This document shows positions 1-10,380 of a DNA stretch of 64,000 nucleotides, piece by piece (the stretch's first letter is position 1; each line of letters begins with the position of its first letter). This DNA is from Gammaproteobacteria bacterium. GTDB lineage: Bacteria; Pseudomonadota; Gammaproteobacteria; Pseudomonadales; Halieaceae. The stretch is from the NCBI GenBank assembly GCA_030427085.1, contig JAUHXH010000005.1, positions 186,001-250,000 of the forward strand. Reading direction: 5' to 3'. The notes below the pieces were generated by a model that made no database searches, was not told the DNA's origin, and worked only from the letters and a program-made list of their open reading frames with translations. A program made the position numbers and the translations under genes.

Positions 1-56
1 GGTTGAATATTTTTAGCAGCGCTACTGACAGCGCGGAGTAATACCGATGGGGCACC

Positions 57-833
57 TTAGCCCTGTCGGCGCGGCGCCCTGAACAAACGCCGTGTAATGA
101 CCGACTGCAGGAACGGATCCATAAAACGGTACAGCCGGCCTGACAAATACACCGGCTTGCCCTTTTCCACTGCCGCCAGGCCTTCTCGAATCACCACATC
201 CGCGTCATACCACAGCCAGCTCGGCAGCGATGCCTTGGTTTTCAGCAGGCCCGCCGTGGCATGGAAATCGGTGTGGGTGTAGCCAGGGCACAAGGCGCAA
301 ACATTCACACCCGTACCCGCAAGGGTCATCGCCAGGTCTTCAGACAGTGCGATCAGGTAGGCTTTGCTCGGTCCGTAATTACACCCACCGGCGGCCGGTA
401 TGCGCCCGGCCACCGACGCCACATTGATCACCCGGCCAAACCCGCGCTCGCGCATGGCGGGAATAAACAGCTGGCAGAGGTGGCCCACCGACAGCATCAT
501 CAAGTGATAGAAATCCATTTGAGCTTGCCAGTCCTGCCCCTCCAACAGGTCAGGCCCCGCCACACCGGCATTGTTAATCAGGAAGTCCACGTGCCAGCCA
601 TTGGCAGCCACCGCGTCAGCGAGTTGTTGCGGCGCCGCCGGGTCGATCAGATCCGCCGTCAACACATCGGCCTGCACCCCATGGGCGGCGGCCAGTTCGG
701 CTGCCAGGGCATCCAGCGCTTCCTTGCGGCGTGCCACCAGGATCAGGTTGTAGCCCTGCGCGGCGAGTTGACGGGCAAACTCCTTGCCCAGACCGGCAGA
801 GGCGCCGGTGATCAGTGCGGTACGTTGGGTCAT
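57..833 (-). CDS. SDR-family short-chain dehydrogenase/reductase
   Basis: A 258-residue classical short-chain dehydrogenase/reductase, probably NAD(P)H-dependent and cytoplasmic. The Rossmann nucleotide-binding motif TGASAGLG sits at about residues 9-16, followed by an ARR segment typical of NADP-preferring enzymes. NNAG is near residue 87, the catalytic serine lies in INVASVAG, and the catalytic YGPSK (YxxxK) is around residue 153. The length is usual for the family. The substrate cannot be read from sequence; such proteins are often annotated only as oxidoreductases. It lies 77 bp downstream of the exonuclease III gene on the same strand and could be co-transcribed, but nothing links their functions. 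Confidence 0.9.
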   Translation of the reverse strand: MTQRTALITGASAGLGKEFARQLAAQGYNLILVARRKEALDALAAELAAAHGVQADVLTADLIDPAAPQQLADAVAANGWHVDFLINNAGVAGPDLLEGQDWQAQMDFYHLMMLSVGHLCQLFIPAMRERGFGRVINVASVAGRIPAAGGCNYGPSKAYLIALSEDLAMTLAGTGVNVCALCPGYTHTDFHATAGLLKTKASLPSWLWYDADVVIREGLAAVEKGKPVYLSGRLYRFMDPFLQSVITRRLFRAPRRQG

Positions 834-910
834 GGCGATGAATTCTCCGGAAGTGAATGGCCAACAGCTTCCAGTAATTCATCGAGAAAATCCACCGGGA
901 TCGAAACCCT

Positions 911-1675
911 TCAGTTCAGCTCCACCGCTACCGGACAGTGGTCGGAACCGAAAATATCATTGTGGATTTCCGCGCTTTTTACACGCTGCTCCACAAATGA
1001 GGAGGTGCCGAGGAAGTAATCGATCCGCCAGCCGACGTTCTTGCCCCGGGCACCGGCGCGATAGCTCCACCAACTGTATTTAACCGTGTCGGGGTGCAGG
1101 TGGCGGAAGGTATCGGTAAATCCGGCGCCAACGATGTTATCCATGCCGTCGATTTCCTGCTGGGTGTAGCCCGCGCTCTTGTTGTAATTGGGTTTGGGGC
1201 GCGCCAGGTCAATGTCCGTATGGGCAACGTTGAAATCACCGCACATCAACACCGGCTTGGACGCCTCCAGTTGTTTCACGTAAGCGAGGAAATCCCGGTC
1301 CCAGGTTTGCCGGTACGGCAAACGGATCAATTCACTGCCGGAATTCGGGGTGTAAACCGTGACCAGGTAGAAATCGGGGAATTCTGCCGTGAGCACGCGG
1401 CCTTCCTGGTCGTGCTCATCGATGCCGATGTCGGGCGTGACCTCGATGGGAGCCTCACGCGTGAGTATCGCCACCCCCGAGTAGCCTTTGCGTACGGCCG
1501 AGTTGCTGTAGATGTGGTAACCACTGATCTCCTCCAGCGCCAACAGCACCTGGTCGTCCTGGGCCTTGGTTTCCTGCAGGCACAGCACGTCGGTGTCGAG
1601 TGCGGCCAGTGAGTCGGCAAAGTCTTTTTTCATCACGGCGCGAATGCCGTTGATGTTCCAGGAGGTGAGCTTCAT
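911..1675 (-). CDS. xthA: Exodeoxyribonuclease III
   Basis: A 254-residue member of the exonuclease III/AP endonuclease family, which cuts DNA 5' of abasic sites and degrades 3' ends in base excision repair. The family blocks appear in order: [11 protein letters not shown] at the N-terminus, LQETKAQD with the metal-binding Glu, [10 protein letters not shown], the VTVYTPNSG segment, [33 protein letters not shown], and the C-terminal catalytic GSDHCPV. The length matches the family, so the gene appears intact. It has an independent upstream region and a plain ATG start. Confidence 0.95.
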   Translation of the reverse strand: MKLTSWNINGIRAVMKKDFADSLAALDTDVLCLQETKAQDDQVLLALEEISGYHIYSNSAVRKGYSGVAILTREAPIEVTPDIGIDEHDQEGRVLTAEFPDFYLVTVYTPNSGSELIRLPYRQTWDRDFLAYVKQLEASKPVLMCGDFNVAHTDIDLARPKPNYNKSAGYTQQEIDGMDNIVGAGFTDTFRHLHPDTVKYSWWSYRAGARGKNVGWRIDYFLGTSSFVEQRVKSAEIHNDIFGSDHCPVAVELN

Positions 1676-1768
1676 AACAATGGGGTTCCATACAGGGCTG
1701 GGGCAATTCTAACGCACTATCACGGGCCAGGGGCATGCCCTGCCCCCGGCCCACAGTTCACTTGCGCG

Positions 1769-3502
1769 TTACAATACCGAGCTCGACAGCGTTACGTCCG
1801 CCCGCGCCCACAGTTGGTCAAAGCGCTCGCGAACCTTTTGCGCCTCGTCGTCCTCACCCTGCCCTGCCAGGGCCAGCGACAGACCGTACAGTGACCAGCC
1901 GTTGCGGGGGTACTGTTTCAGGTCGGCGCGGAACACCGCTTCGGCCGCCGCGTAATCCTCCTGCTGCAGCAAGGCACTGCCGAGGGACTGTCGTGTGGGG
2001 TAGTACCAGAACGGCGGCTCGGTGTAGGGCAAGGCATCCTGCGCGTCCACCGCCTCACCGTAAGCGGCTATCGCCGCGTCCAGATCACCCGCCGCCTGCG
2101 CGTACTCCGCCCGCGCCAACAGGTTGGCAATGGCCAGCACCTGGGTCGCCGGATAGTCATTGCCGTCGAGGGTATAAATGGCGTCGTTGGTCATCAGTGG
2201 CTGGAGAGCGTCTATTTCACCCTGGGCCGCCGCAAGATCGCCGGTGCGAGACAAGGCTACCGCCCGTGAGTAATGCCAGATGGCCCGCGAAAAGGCCAGC
2301 TCCTCCGGTGGTGAGGGCTCCGCCAGAATGTCCTCCCAACGGGCAAAACGCACCAGGGATAACAACGGAACGGTCTGGAAGAACTCCACACCGGGAAACT
2401 CCCGTACTTGCTCAATCCGCACATTAGCGGCCACCTTGCGGCCTGCTTCGATGGCCACTTCACTGCGGCCCTCCATGCTCGCTGAGGCCCAGAGGAAATG
2501 AATATTGTGCGGGTAGTACATCGCCGGGTAAAAGCCCTGGGCGTTGCACTGGGCGATGTAGTCCTCATCCACCTTCGCCGCCCGCACATTGGCTTCGGAG
2601 GCATCGTAGTAACGTCCGATGCGCCAGTAAATGTGCGAGGGCATGTGCACCAGATGTCCCGACCCGGGCACCAGATAGGCCAGACTGTCGGCCGCCTCTT
2701 CGGCTCGTCCCGGGCGGGATGAGGCTTCCACCGCGTGAATATACAAATGCAGGGCGAGTGGGTGCTCGGGGTCACGCGCCATCACCCCTTCCAACGCGTC
2801 GATAACCTCAGCGGTTTCGGGTTTGGGGTTGTCGCCATCCAGCCAGTAGTCCCAGGGCATGGTGTTCATCAGGGCTTCGGCAAACAGCGCCTGGATGTCG
2901 TTATCCCGAGGATACTTGCTGGCCACTTCACGCATGGCATTGGCATAGGCGATGTCGAGCGGATCCCTGCTGGTGTCAGGATCGCCGTTGTAACGCTCGG
3001 CCTGAGCCGCGATCAGGTTGCGCTCTCGCTCAGTCACCCCCGCGCTTAGTGCCTGGGCCCGCTCGACGGCCGCCCGGGCGCTGAGGCGATCGGCCGGCAT
3101 CATAATCGCCTTACCCTTGCTGGTGACATTGATGTTAGGGCCTATGGCCAGCGCCTCGCCCCAGAAACACATGGCGCACTCGGGGTCCAGTCGCTGGGCC
3201 GCACGGAAGGCCCGCACCGCTTCGGCATGATTGAAACCGGCGGCCATCACCATGCCCTGATTAAAGTAGCGCTGGGCCCCGGGATCGTCCGTGGTAATGG
3301 GATAGCTGAACTCCCCCAGTCCGGATAGCAGCGGTGCCTGCGCGCGGGCGATCAAGGCCTCGTCGGTCTCTGCCACCACTTCAGCAGGCGCCGGCGGCGA
3401 CGTTGCAGTTTCAGTGGTGGTGGTGTCTGTAGCGTCGCTGCAGGCGAACAGCAGCGGTAGGATGAGAATCAGCAAGCTGTAAAGGCGAGTCATGCGCGGC
3501 AC
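1769..3502 (-). CDS. TPR-repeat lipoprotein
   Basis: A 577-residue putative lipoprotein. The N-terminus has a hydrophobic stretch ending in LLFAC, so Cys21 would be lipidated after signal peptidase II cleavage, followed by a Thr/Glu-rich linker. The body contains TPR-like helical pairs, for example the segment with AEAVRAFRAAQRLDPECAMC, the segment near AEVIDALEGVMARDPEHPLA, and repeats around AEYAQAAGDLDAAIAAYGEA and AAAEAVFRADLKQYP near the C-terminus. TPRs imply a protein-interaction role in the periplasm or on the membrane, but the partner is unknown. ATG at residue 4 is an alternative start that would also keep the signal. Monocistronic by spacing. Confidence 0.75.
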   Translation of the reverse strand: MPRMTRLYSLLILILPLLFACSDATDTTTTETATSPPAPAEVVAETDEALIARAQAPLLSGLGEFSYPITTDDPGAQRYFNQGMVMAAGFNHAEAVRAFRAAQRLDPECAMCFWGEALAIGPNINVTSKGKAIMMPADRLSARAAVERAQALSAGVTERERNLIAAQAERYNGDPDTSRDPLDIAYANAMREVASKYPRDNDIQALFAEALMNTMPWDYWLDGDNPKPETAEVIDALEGVMARDPEHPLALHLYIHAVEASSRPGRAEEAADSLAYLVPGSGHLVHMPSHIYWRIGRYYDASEANVRAAKVDEDYIAQCNAQGFYPAMYYPHNIHFLWASASMEGRSEVAIEAGRKVAANVRIEQVREFPGVEFFQTVPLLSLVRFARWEDILAEPSPPEELAFSRAIWHYSRAVALSRTGDLAAAQGEIDALQPLMTNDAIYTLDGNDYPATQVLAIANLLARAEYAQAAGDLDAAIAAYGEAVDAQDALPYTEPPFWYYPTRQSLGSALLQQEDYAAAEAVFRADLKQYPRNGWSLYGLSLALAGQGEDDEAQKVRERFDQLWARADVTLSSSVL

Positions 3503-3614
3503 CTCGATTTTGGGTTGCTCGAGTTAACCTGCAAGTCTAGTAGAAGAGCCTGACTTTGCCTGCCGGCCCTGCGCACCGACGCCACCTGAGCAGCGCCGGT
3601 GCGGAACGAACCGA

Positions 3615-3959
3615 TTACTGGTCAGCCGTTGCGGGCGAAATAATGCCCGACACTTCGGATATCTGAGTGACCGGGAAGCCGCCAATGCGGGCGTGTTCCC
3701 GAATGATTTCCTCATTGGGCGCGGTGTAGATGCAGTACAGTTTGTCGCCCGTGACATAGCTCTGCTGCCACTTGATGTCCTCACCCAGCGACTCCAGTAC
3801 ATCCCGAGACTTGGCGGAGATTTCCTTCAGTTGTTGCGGGCTGAGCTGCCCTGCTCCCGGCAAATCGCGCTCGATTACATAGCTGTGCATCTCGCTCCCT
3901 CCAAACACCGGCGCGGACAATACCGCTGCCAAAGTAAAACCGATCAGTGATTTATGCAT
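3615..3959 (-). CDS. DUF4242-like small exported protein
   Basis: A 114-residue protein with an N-terminal signal-like segment (MHKSLIGFTLAAVLSAPVFG). The mature part starts near HSYVIERDLPGAG and contains the YVTGDKLYCIYTAPNEEIIREHARIGGFP segment, which resembles the DUF4242 family of small ferredoxin-fold proteins. Family members often have no export signal, so an exported version is slightly unusual. No enzymatic residues can be assigned. A 209-bp gap separates its start from the divergent regulator gene at 4169, leaving room for promoters in both directions. Confidence 0.65.
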   Translation of the reverse strand: MHKSLIGFTLAAVLSAPVFGGSEMHSYVIERDLPGAGQLSPQQLKEISAKSRDVLESLGEDIKWQQSYVTGDKLYCIYTAPNEEIIREHARIGGFPVTQISEVSGIISPATADQ

Positions 3960-4168
3960 TGTTGTATTCCCCCTGCTTTTAATAACGCACAGTGCGTCAA
4001 TCCAATCTAGCAGCGACCTACCGATCCCGACAATGAACCGGGACTGAACTTTTCCTGACCTCCTTTATTATTTAGAATCAATGAGATAGCCGTCGACATG
4101 AACGGCACAGCGGAGGCGGCCGGCGGCCTTTCGGCACTAACCGGCGCGCGACTAATTGGGGGATCACC

Positions 4169-6727
4169 ATGGAGTGCCAGCGATTCGGGGAGTTCGAGTA
4201 CTTCCCTCGCTCGCGTGAGTTGCGTCGCCTGGGGCGGCCGGCCAGCGTGCAGGATCTACCCCTGCGCGCGCTCGAAATACTGCTCCAATCCCCGGGTGAG
4301 GTGGTCGCGCGGGAAACCTTTTATGAGGCCCTTTGGCCCAACGATCACAGCGGCCTGCTCGACGACAACCTCAACTCCACCCTGCGCAAACTGCGGCAGA
4401 CTCTGGGCGATTCCGCGACCCGCCCGCGCTTTATCGAGACTGTTCCCAAGCGGGGCTACCGGCTGGTCGCCGCAGTAGAAACCATCGGCGACAACGCCGA
4501 ACAGCAACAGCCAGAAGCGCCCACTACCTACGTTAAGTGGGCCGGCCTTGCGCTGTGCGCCCTCATACTCCTTGGTGCTGCGGTGTGGTTCCTTGCGCAA
4601 AATACCAACACACCTCCCCCGCAAGCGCGCACTGTTAATGCGCCACCGGACCCGCTGGCCTACGAGTACTATCAACAGGGCCGTTTTTACTGGCATCGGC
4701 GCACCCGGGAGGATCTGGCCAAGGCCGTTAGCCTGTTCACCCAGGCCACGGAAATCTCCCCGGACTACGCGCCCAGTTGGGCCGGACTCGCCGACGCTTA
4801 TGCGGTGGAGGGCTTCTATGACTATCGCTCTCCCAGCGTGGCATTCCCGCTGGCGCGCCATGCCGCCGAACGGGCACTCAGTCTGGATCCCGACAATGTA
4901 TCTGCCCACGCCACGCTGGGTTACGCGGCCCTGTATTACGCGTGGGACCTGGACGCTGGAGAAGCGCATTTTTTGAAGGCCATTGAACTGGAACCGACTC
5001 ATTCCAAGGCACATCAATGGTATGCGAACCTGCTGACTGCGGCCGGAAGATGGCAAGAGGCGGAGGCGGAAATGCGTCGCGCCCAGCAGCTGGACCCGCT
5101 GTCCACCATCGCCAATGCCGCACTGGGCTGGGTGCAATACTTCGCCGGTAGGCATCAAGCCGCATTGCGGCAATTCGATCTGGCGCTGGAACTGGCCCCT
5201 GAGTTCGAACTGGCCTTGCTGTGGCGCGGATGGACCTACGAGGCGATGGGTGATATTCCCGCCGCTCTGTCAGCTCTGCGTGAAGCGGATCGCATGGCCG
5301 AGGGCTCAGCCATTTTCCGCGCATCGCTGGCACGCGGCCTGGCGCTCGCCGGTGAAACCGAAGAGGCCAGGGTCATTCTGCAGACCCTGGCTGCGTCCAC
5401 CTCGTATGTGCCCGCCTACGAAATCGCCAAAGCCTGGCTAGCCCTGGGTGACAAATCGCAGGCCTATGTCTGGCTCGACCGTGCCCTGGCAGCGCGCTCT
5501 CACTCGCTGGTGTTCCTGAACGTGGACCCACAACTGGTTGAGCTTCGCAGTGAAGAGCGATTCCAAAGCTTGACGGCGGCCTTGTCAGAACCCCCGGGTA
5601 GTCACATCCGGCAACCAGCCGCTGACACCCGATCCGCACCCTTCACCGTCGCTCCCGAGCTATTCGACCCAAGCCAGCCCGACACCCTCGGCCTCAGCCC
5701 GGCACTCGGCGCGCAAACCACCGTGGTGTATCGCGGCGCCGACCATCAGCGCTACTACAATCACGGCGCAGTGCTGTTCCACTATCGCAATCACTATTAC
5801 CTGCAGTGGCAAAGTTCCGCGCGGGACGAAGATGCACCGGACACGCAGGTGCTCTACAGTCGCAGCCGGGACGCCATCACCTGGGAAGCAGCTCGTGTGC
5901 TGGCACCGGCCCGCGAAGGCGCCGTGGTTACCAGCGGTGGCTGGTGGAGTGACGGCACTGAGTTGATTGCCTATCTCAACGTGTGGCCCGACGGGCTGGA
6001 ACCCCGCTCCGGCTTTACCCAGTACATCAGCAGCAAGGATGGACTCAACTGGACCGAGCCCGCCGCCATCACCCACAAGGACGGCAGTCCGGTGCAGGGC
6101 ATTATTGAACAGGACCTGGACGCCCTGCCCGACGGACGCGTGCTAACCAGCGTGCACCGCGCCCCGGGATTGATCGCCACCCCCTACTTCACTGACGACA
6201 GAGCTGGCGTTCGCGATTGGCAGGCCGGCAGCATGAACAACCTGCCACACGAAGGCGCAGTCAGTCGGGAACTGGAGCCGAGCTGGTTCCGGCGCAACGA
6301 TGGCACCATCGTGATGGTGTTTCGCGATCAGGGCAGCAGCTTCCGAATACTGGCCGCCACCAGCATGGATGGTCGCCGCTGGACCCAGCCGGTGCTCACC
6401 GACATGCCGGACTCACGGGCCAAACAGAGCGCGGGTAATCTGCCCGACGGCTCCGCCTATCTGGTCAACAACCCCAGCGGCAGCAAACGCCGCATCCCGC
6501 TGGTGCTGACCTTGAGCGCCGATGGCCAACACTTCGATCGCGCCTTACTGCTACGTGCGGGCGGCGATGACCTGCCGCCCATGCAGGCCGACGGCAAATA
6601 CAAACGTGCGGGCTACAGCTACCCCAAAAGCTATGTGCACAACGGCTCACTCTTTGTGGCCTATGCGGTGAATAAGGAAGACATCGCGATCACTCGCGTA
6701 GTCCTGCCGGCGGCGGTTCACAACTAA
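4169..6727 (+). CDS. ToxR/CadC-type membrane regulator with TPR and sialidase-like sensor domain
   Basis: An 852-residue three-part protein. Residues 1-~104 form an OmpR/PhoB-type winged helix (RALEILLQSPGEVVARE, then LDDNLNSTLRKLR, ending FIETVPKRGYRLV). Residues ~124-146 form one membrane span (WAGLALCALILLGAAVWFLAQN). The outer part has TPR-like repeats from ~165 to ~470, then a propeller-like domain with three Asp-box motifs, SRDAITW near 565, SKDGLNW near 620 and SMDGRRW near 731, as in sialidases. CadC/ToxR-like proteins bind DNA directly while anchored in the inner membrane and sense the periplasm. An Asp-box propeller as sensor suggests glycan binding, which is an inference. The start follows a GGGGG ribosome site. 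It lies directly upstream of the giant gene pair and may regulate it. Confidence 0.85.
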   Translation: MECQRFGEFEYFPRSRELRRLGRPASVQDLPLRALEILLQSPGEVVARETFYEALWPNDHSGLLDDNLNSTLRKLRQTLGDSATRPRFIETVPKRGYRLVAAVETIGDNAEQQQPEAPTTYVKWAGLALCALILLGAAVWFLAQNTNTPPPQARTVNAPPDPLAYEYYQQGRFYWHRRTREDLAKAVSLFTQATEISPDYAPSWAGLADAYAVEGFYDYRSPSVAFPLARHAAERALSLDPDNVSAHATLGYAALYYAWDLDAGEAHFLKAIELEPTHSKAHQWYANLLTAAGRWQEAEAEMRRAQQLDPLSTIANAALGWVQYFAGRHQAALRQFDLALELAPEFELALLWRGWTYEAMGDIPAALSALREADRMAEGSAIFRASLARGLALAGETEEARVILQTLAASTSYVPAYEIAKAWLALGDKSQAYVWLDRALAARSHSLVFLNVDPQLVELRSEERFQSLTAALSEPPGSHIRQPAADTRSAPFTVAPELFDPSQPDTLGLSPALGAQTTVVYRGADHQRYYNHGAVLFHYRNHYYLQWQSSARDEDAPDTQVLYSRSRDAITWEAARVLAPAREGAVVTSGGWWSDGTELIAYLNVWPDGLEPRSGFTQYISSKDGLNWTEPAAITHKDGSPVQGIIEQDLDALPDGRVLTSVHRAPGLIATPYFTDDRAGVRDWQAGSMNNLPHEGAVSRELEPSWFRRNDGTIVMVFRDQGSSFRILAATSMDGRRWTQPVLTDMPDSRAKQSAGNLPDGSAYLVNNPSGSKRRIPLVLTLSADGQHFDRALLLRAGGDDLPPMQADGKYKRAGYSYPKSYVHNGSLFVAYAVNKEDIAITRVVLPAAVHN

Positions 6728-6825
6728 TCCAGATTGCCGTGCAATCCCTACAATCTCTCCTATACTTTTTGGCCTGTATCCGTGGGTAATCCCCGGTCGC
6801 CAAAAAGGTCGGGGCTGGAGGTTGT

Positions 6826-9800
6826 ATGCCCCGCGTCACCAGGTCGCCTGTCGTCCCCTCCCGTATTCGATTGTCCGGGCGGGCCACTCGAGCCGTAGCT
6901 CGCCGATCCACCGGCCAGCAGATCACCCCCTCCGTGGACATTGGCGGAATCTGGGGGCGCTTCCCCGGCTTCAAACCCAACCCCCTTAAATTCAGTGTCC
7001 GCAGGCCGCAAGACTTACTCAGCTTCGACCTCTACCCGGTCAATCTCAAAGTGGCCGCGGATGGCGCGCGCCTGGTGCGGATCGATCCAGGCAAAACCGC
7101 CATTCTCGTGCTGCAACTGCCGCCACAGCACTTCGGCGAACAGGCCTGGCTGGACAAGACCGGCCCGGACGTTAGTGCAAGTACTGTGGCCGGCATGCCG
7201 GAAACCACCGACGACCCGGCCATCAACGACAAAAACACCACCACCGCCAGCGCCGAACCGATAGGACCACTGCCCGCAGCGCGCATGCGCATGGCGGGCC
7301 CGAGCCGACTGGCCTTCACCATGCCGGAAGAAGAAAGCAGCCTGGCGCTGACTTTCGATGCTGTGTTGCAGGCCTGCCTGACCTGGCCGCTGCGGCTCAG
7401 CGCGCTGGCGCAACCCGATCCGCCTCAGCGACACGAGGCACAGGACCTCGGCTGGTTGCTCGACGTTACCAACAGTGCGGCCTTCGACCAGGCGATTACC
7501 ACGCTGTCCGATGCCTTGACCGGCCTGGCGCCCCGCTCCGTGCTGCGTGCTGTATCCACTGCCGCCGGCCGTCTCGCGGGCAGCATGAAGCACCACACCA
7601 ACCGGGGCAGCGCGGCGCAGGCTCGAAGCCATGTCACGCGCGCCATGAGCTCAGAGATAGCTGCCCTGCAACGCCGTTACAGTGGACTGCGCGGCGAATC
7701 CCATCGCGAACTCCTGCTGGCTTACACGGCGGCGCTGGCAACGCGAGAATACGCGCGCATCAATCCACGCTACGTCGCGGAAAAACTGTCGCGTTTCCCG
7801 GACATACTGCTACTACTCAAACCCCACCAGCCCCCCGACACCGTGACGGCGCTGGAACTACCGTATCGCCTGATTACCACCCCCATCCTCCCCGCGCAGT
7901 GGCGGCACGCGCCGTTGCCGGTTACCCACCAGGGTCGCACTGAGTTGTGGCATACCCGGTTGTCCGCCAGCGACAACAAACCGGCCGATTCGGGCACGCG
8001 CATTCGGGCCATCTGGAGCCCCGATTACCTACTCCCGGATATGGTGAACATCGTCAACCAGACCCTCCCGTTCCGTATGAGCCTGGATCCGCTGGATCGG
8101 GAAATGCTGGTTAAACTGATGGCGGGCTTCAATGAGCGCGTGAGCCGCTCAGTGATGTACCGACCGCGTTCGGGGGCGGCGGACCGGCTGATCCTGAGCC
8201 CACTGGGTGCCCTGCTGGACGCCGAAGGCAACTGGAATCCGCAGGTCAACCCGATGGGCGTGGACCTGGAGCAATGGCGCCATCTGGCCAGTATAGGGCG
8301 GGACCAGTATGTGCGTGTGGTCTACCGGGGCTTCCTCTACCCCTTTGGCCACTCCGCATCCCTGATCAAGGTCACCGAGCGCAAATTTGAAGACCACGAT
8401 GGCCCCACACGACGCGTGGCCGTGCTGCGCCAGCGCTTTTTTATCGTAGTGCGCGAACCGCTACGCCATTACGCGGGCTCCGGCCATCAATTCGATGGGC
8501 GCAATTTCCCCTTCTCCAGCGTTGAGATATTAACGCGCGTAACGCCCTCACTGCTGGCACCAGAAAAGCCCGGCTCCAAACCGTCACCGGATAACAACGT
8601 CTTCAACAGCATCGTGCATCGCGAGTGTTTCTGGCCCTCGCTGTCGGCCAGCAATCGCTTCCAGTTCGAGCTGCGCTTTACCGACATCGAGGGCGACACC
8701 AGTTCCTTCGCCATGCCGCTATTGTTTGTTGGCATGGAAGCAAACGGCTCCCATGCGAGTGCTATTCGCACCGTCTACAACCTGGCCGACACCGGCCGGC
8801 GCAGCGGTGACGCGGGCGGCCAGAGCATCGCCTTTGCGCCCGTACCCGCCGTCACCGTGGAAGGCGGAGACCCGCGGCTACCAGCGCGCAACATCACCTT
8901 TGCCGCCGCGAACAATACCGCTGCGGGCAACCGGGAAGCCCGCACCTATCCCGAACTGGAGCGCGCCGACGTTGCCGTTGCCGCCGCCCAGCGCATGCTG
9001 GGTAAAGCCGACGCCACCCTGTCAGTGCAGTATTTCCCGGCCTACAAAAGCGGTGGTTTTGGCGGCGCCAACCCGGGCGAAGTTTTTCTGGAGGCCGCCG
9101 GTGCCGCGCTCGGACTGGACTTCAAGAACGACCTGAAAAGCGACAGCGTTGGCGCACTGGCGGCACCGAGCATGCAGATTGCTGGCCTGTCGCGCCTGCT
9201 CGGCCCCGCCGGTGACATCGCCAACGTCGCCGCCGACAGCTTTGACCCCGCGCAGTTTTTCGACGGGGCGGAACTGCTGGGCGGGATCAAGATTTCAGAC
9301 ATCATCGGTGTCGTTACAGCGCTGACCAACACCGAAGCGCCGCAGATGCTGACCCGGGAATTACCCGAGCGTATTGAGGCCAGCTTCGAGTGGGAAACAA
9401 AAATCACCGACAGCGACCCACTCGGTTTGCTCGTGCCCGGCGCCGGCGGTGACACCATCCTCAGCATTCACAGCCTCACCTCCTCGCCCATCAACCAACC
9501 TGACGCCGCCACGGTAGAAACCCACGCCAGCCTGGTGCACTTCAAGGTCAATCTGTTCGACTTCATCACTATCTGGTTTGAACGCCTGCAGTTCGACGCC
9601 AGCTCCGGCAGCAAACCCGAGGTGCTGGTGGACCTGGATCCGGATGAAGCCGTGATGTTTGGCGGCCCGCTGGAATTCGTTAACGAGTTGAAAGACATCA
9701 TCCCCATCGACGGTTTCAGCGACCCGCCCAACCTGGACATCACCCCCAGCGGCCTCAGCGCCAGCTATTCGCTGGGTTTACCGGATCTGCAGGTGGGCAT

Positions 9801-10380
9801 CCTCGCGCTAACCAACATTTCGATCGGCGCCGGTTTCTCCCTGCCCTTCGACTCGCGCCCGGTGTCGGTTACGTTCAACTTCTGCGAGCGACAGAGCCCC
9901 TTCAGCCTGACGGTGTCGATGTTTGGCGGCGGCGGCTTCTTCCTCATCGGCGTGGGCTCCAAGGGGGTTCAGGAAATCGAGGCGGCACTGGAGTTCGGCG
10001 CCGGTGTAGCGATTAACCTGGGCGTTGCCAGCGGCTCGGTGGAAGTGAAAGCGGGGATTTACTTCCACTGGCTCAGCGATTCGGTGGAACTCGCCGGTTA
10101 CGTCCGCCTGCATGGCGAGCTGTCGGTGATCGGGCTGATTTCAGTTTCCTTGACCTTCAACCTGCAACTGGCCTATCTGAAAGAGGGTCAGGAATCCGTG
10201 GTCTGGGGTGAGGCGACCCTGGTGGTGGAAGTGGAAGTACTGGTGTTCAGCGCCAGTGTTGAAGTGCACTGTCGCCGCGAATTCGCCGGTTCCGAATCCG
10301 ACCCACGCTTCATCGACCTGGTGCCCCAGCCGGCAATCTGGGATGAATACTGTGGCGCCTTCGCGCAGGAGGCTGCCTGA
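6826..10380 (+). CDS. Giant uncharacterised protein, first of a coupled pair
   Basis: An 1184-residue protein that I do not recognise. The start is supported by a good ribosome site (GGAGG, 5 nt before the ATG). The N-terminus is basic and has no signal peptide or membrane span. The first ~650 residues are mixed, with a helical Ala/Arg-rich stretch near 250-310. The last ~250 residues are strikingly beta-rich, with alternating hydrophobic/polar runs (GSVEVKAGIYFHW, VSLTFNLQLAYL, VVVEVEVLVF) and a glycine cluster FGGGGFF near 1030. This suggests a long sheet, groove or tube, as an inference only. The stop overlaps the start of the next gene (TGATG), so the two products are probably made in fixed ratio and may form one complex. 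Confidence 0.8.
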   Translation: MPRVTRSPVVPSRIRLSGRATRAVARRSTGQQITPSVDIGGIWGRFPGFKPNPLKFSVRRPQDLLSFDLYPVNLKVAADGARLVRIDPGKTAILVLQLPPQHFGEQAWLDKTGPDVSASTVAGMPETTDDPAINDKNTTTASAEPIGPLPAARMRMAGPSRLAFTMPEEESSLALTFDAVLQACLTWPLRLSALAQPDPPQRHEAQDLGWLLDVTNSAAFDQAITTLSDALTGLAPRSVLRAVSTAAGRLAGSMKHHTNRGSAAQARSHVTRAMSSEIAALQRRYSGLRGESHRELLLAYTAALATREYARINPRYVAEKLSRFPDILLLLKPHQPPDTVTALELPYRLITTPILPAQWRHAPLPVTHQGRTELWHTRLSASDNKPADSGTRIRAIWSPDYLLPDMVNIVNQTLPFRMSLDPLDREMLVKLMAGFNERVSRSVMYRPRSGAADRLILSPLGALLDAEGNWNPQVNPMGVDLEQWRHLASIGRDQYVRVVYRGFLYPFGHSASLIKVTERKFEDHDGPTRRVAVLRQRFFIVVREPLRHYAGSGHQFDGRNFPFSSVEILTRVTPSLLAPEKPGSKPSPDNNVFNSIVHRECFWPSLSASNRFQFELRFTDIEGDTSSFAMPLLFVGMEANGSHASAIRTVYNLADTGRRSGDAGGQSIAFAPVPAVTVEGGDPRLPARNITFAAANNTAAGNREARTYPELERADVAVAAAQRMLGKADATLSVQYFPAYKSGGFGGANPGEVFLEAAGAALGLDFKNDLKSDSVGALAAPSMQIAGLSRLLGPAGDIANVAADSFDPAQFFDGAELLGGIKISDIIGVVTALTNTEAPQMLTRELPERIEASFEWETKITDSDPLGLLVPGAGGDTILSIHSLTSSPINQPDAATVETHASLVHFKVNLFDFITIWFERLQFDASSGSKPEVLVDLDPDEAVMFGGPLEFVNELKDIIPIDGFSDPPNLDITPSGLSASYSLGLPDLQVGILALTNISIGAGFSLPFDSRPVSVTFNFCERQSPFSLTVSMFGGGGFFLIGVGSKGVQEIEAALEFGAGVAINLGVASGSVEVKAGIYFHWLSDSVELAGYVRLHGELSVIGLISVSLTFNLQLAYLKEGQESVVWGEATLVVEVEVLVFSASVEVHCRREFAGSESDPRFIDLVPQPAIWDEYCGAFAQEAA

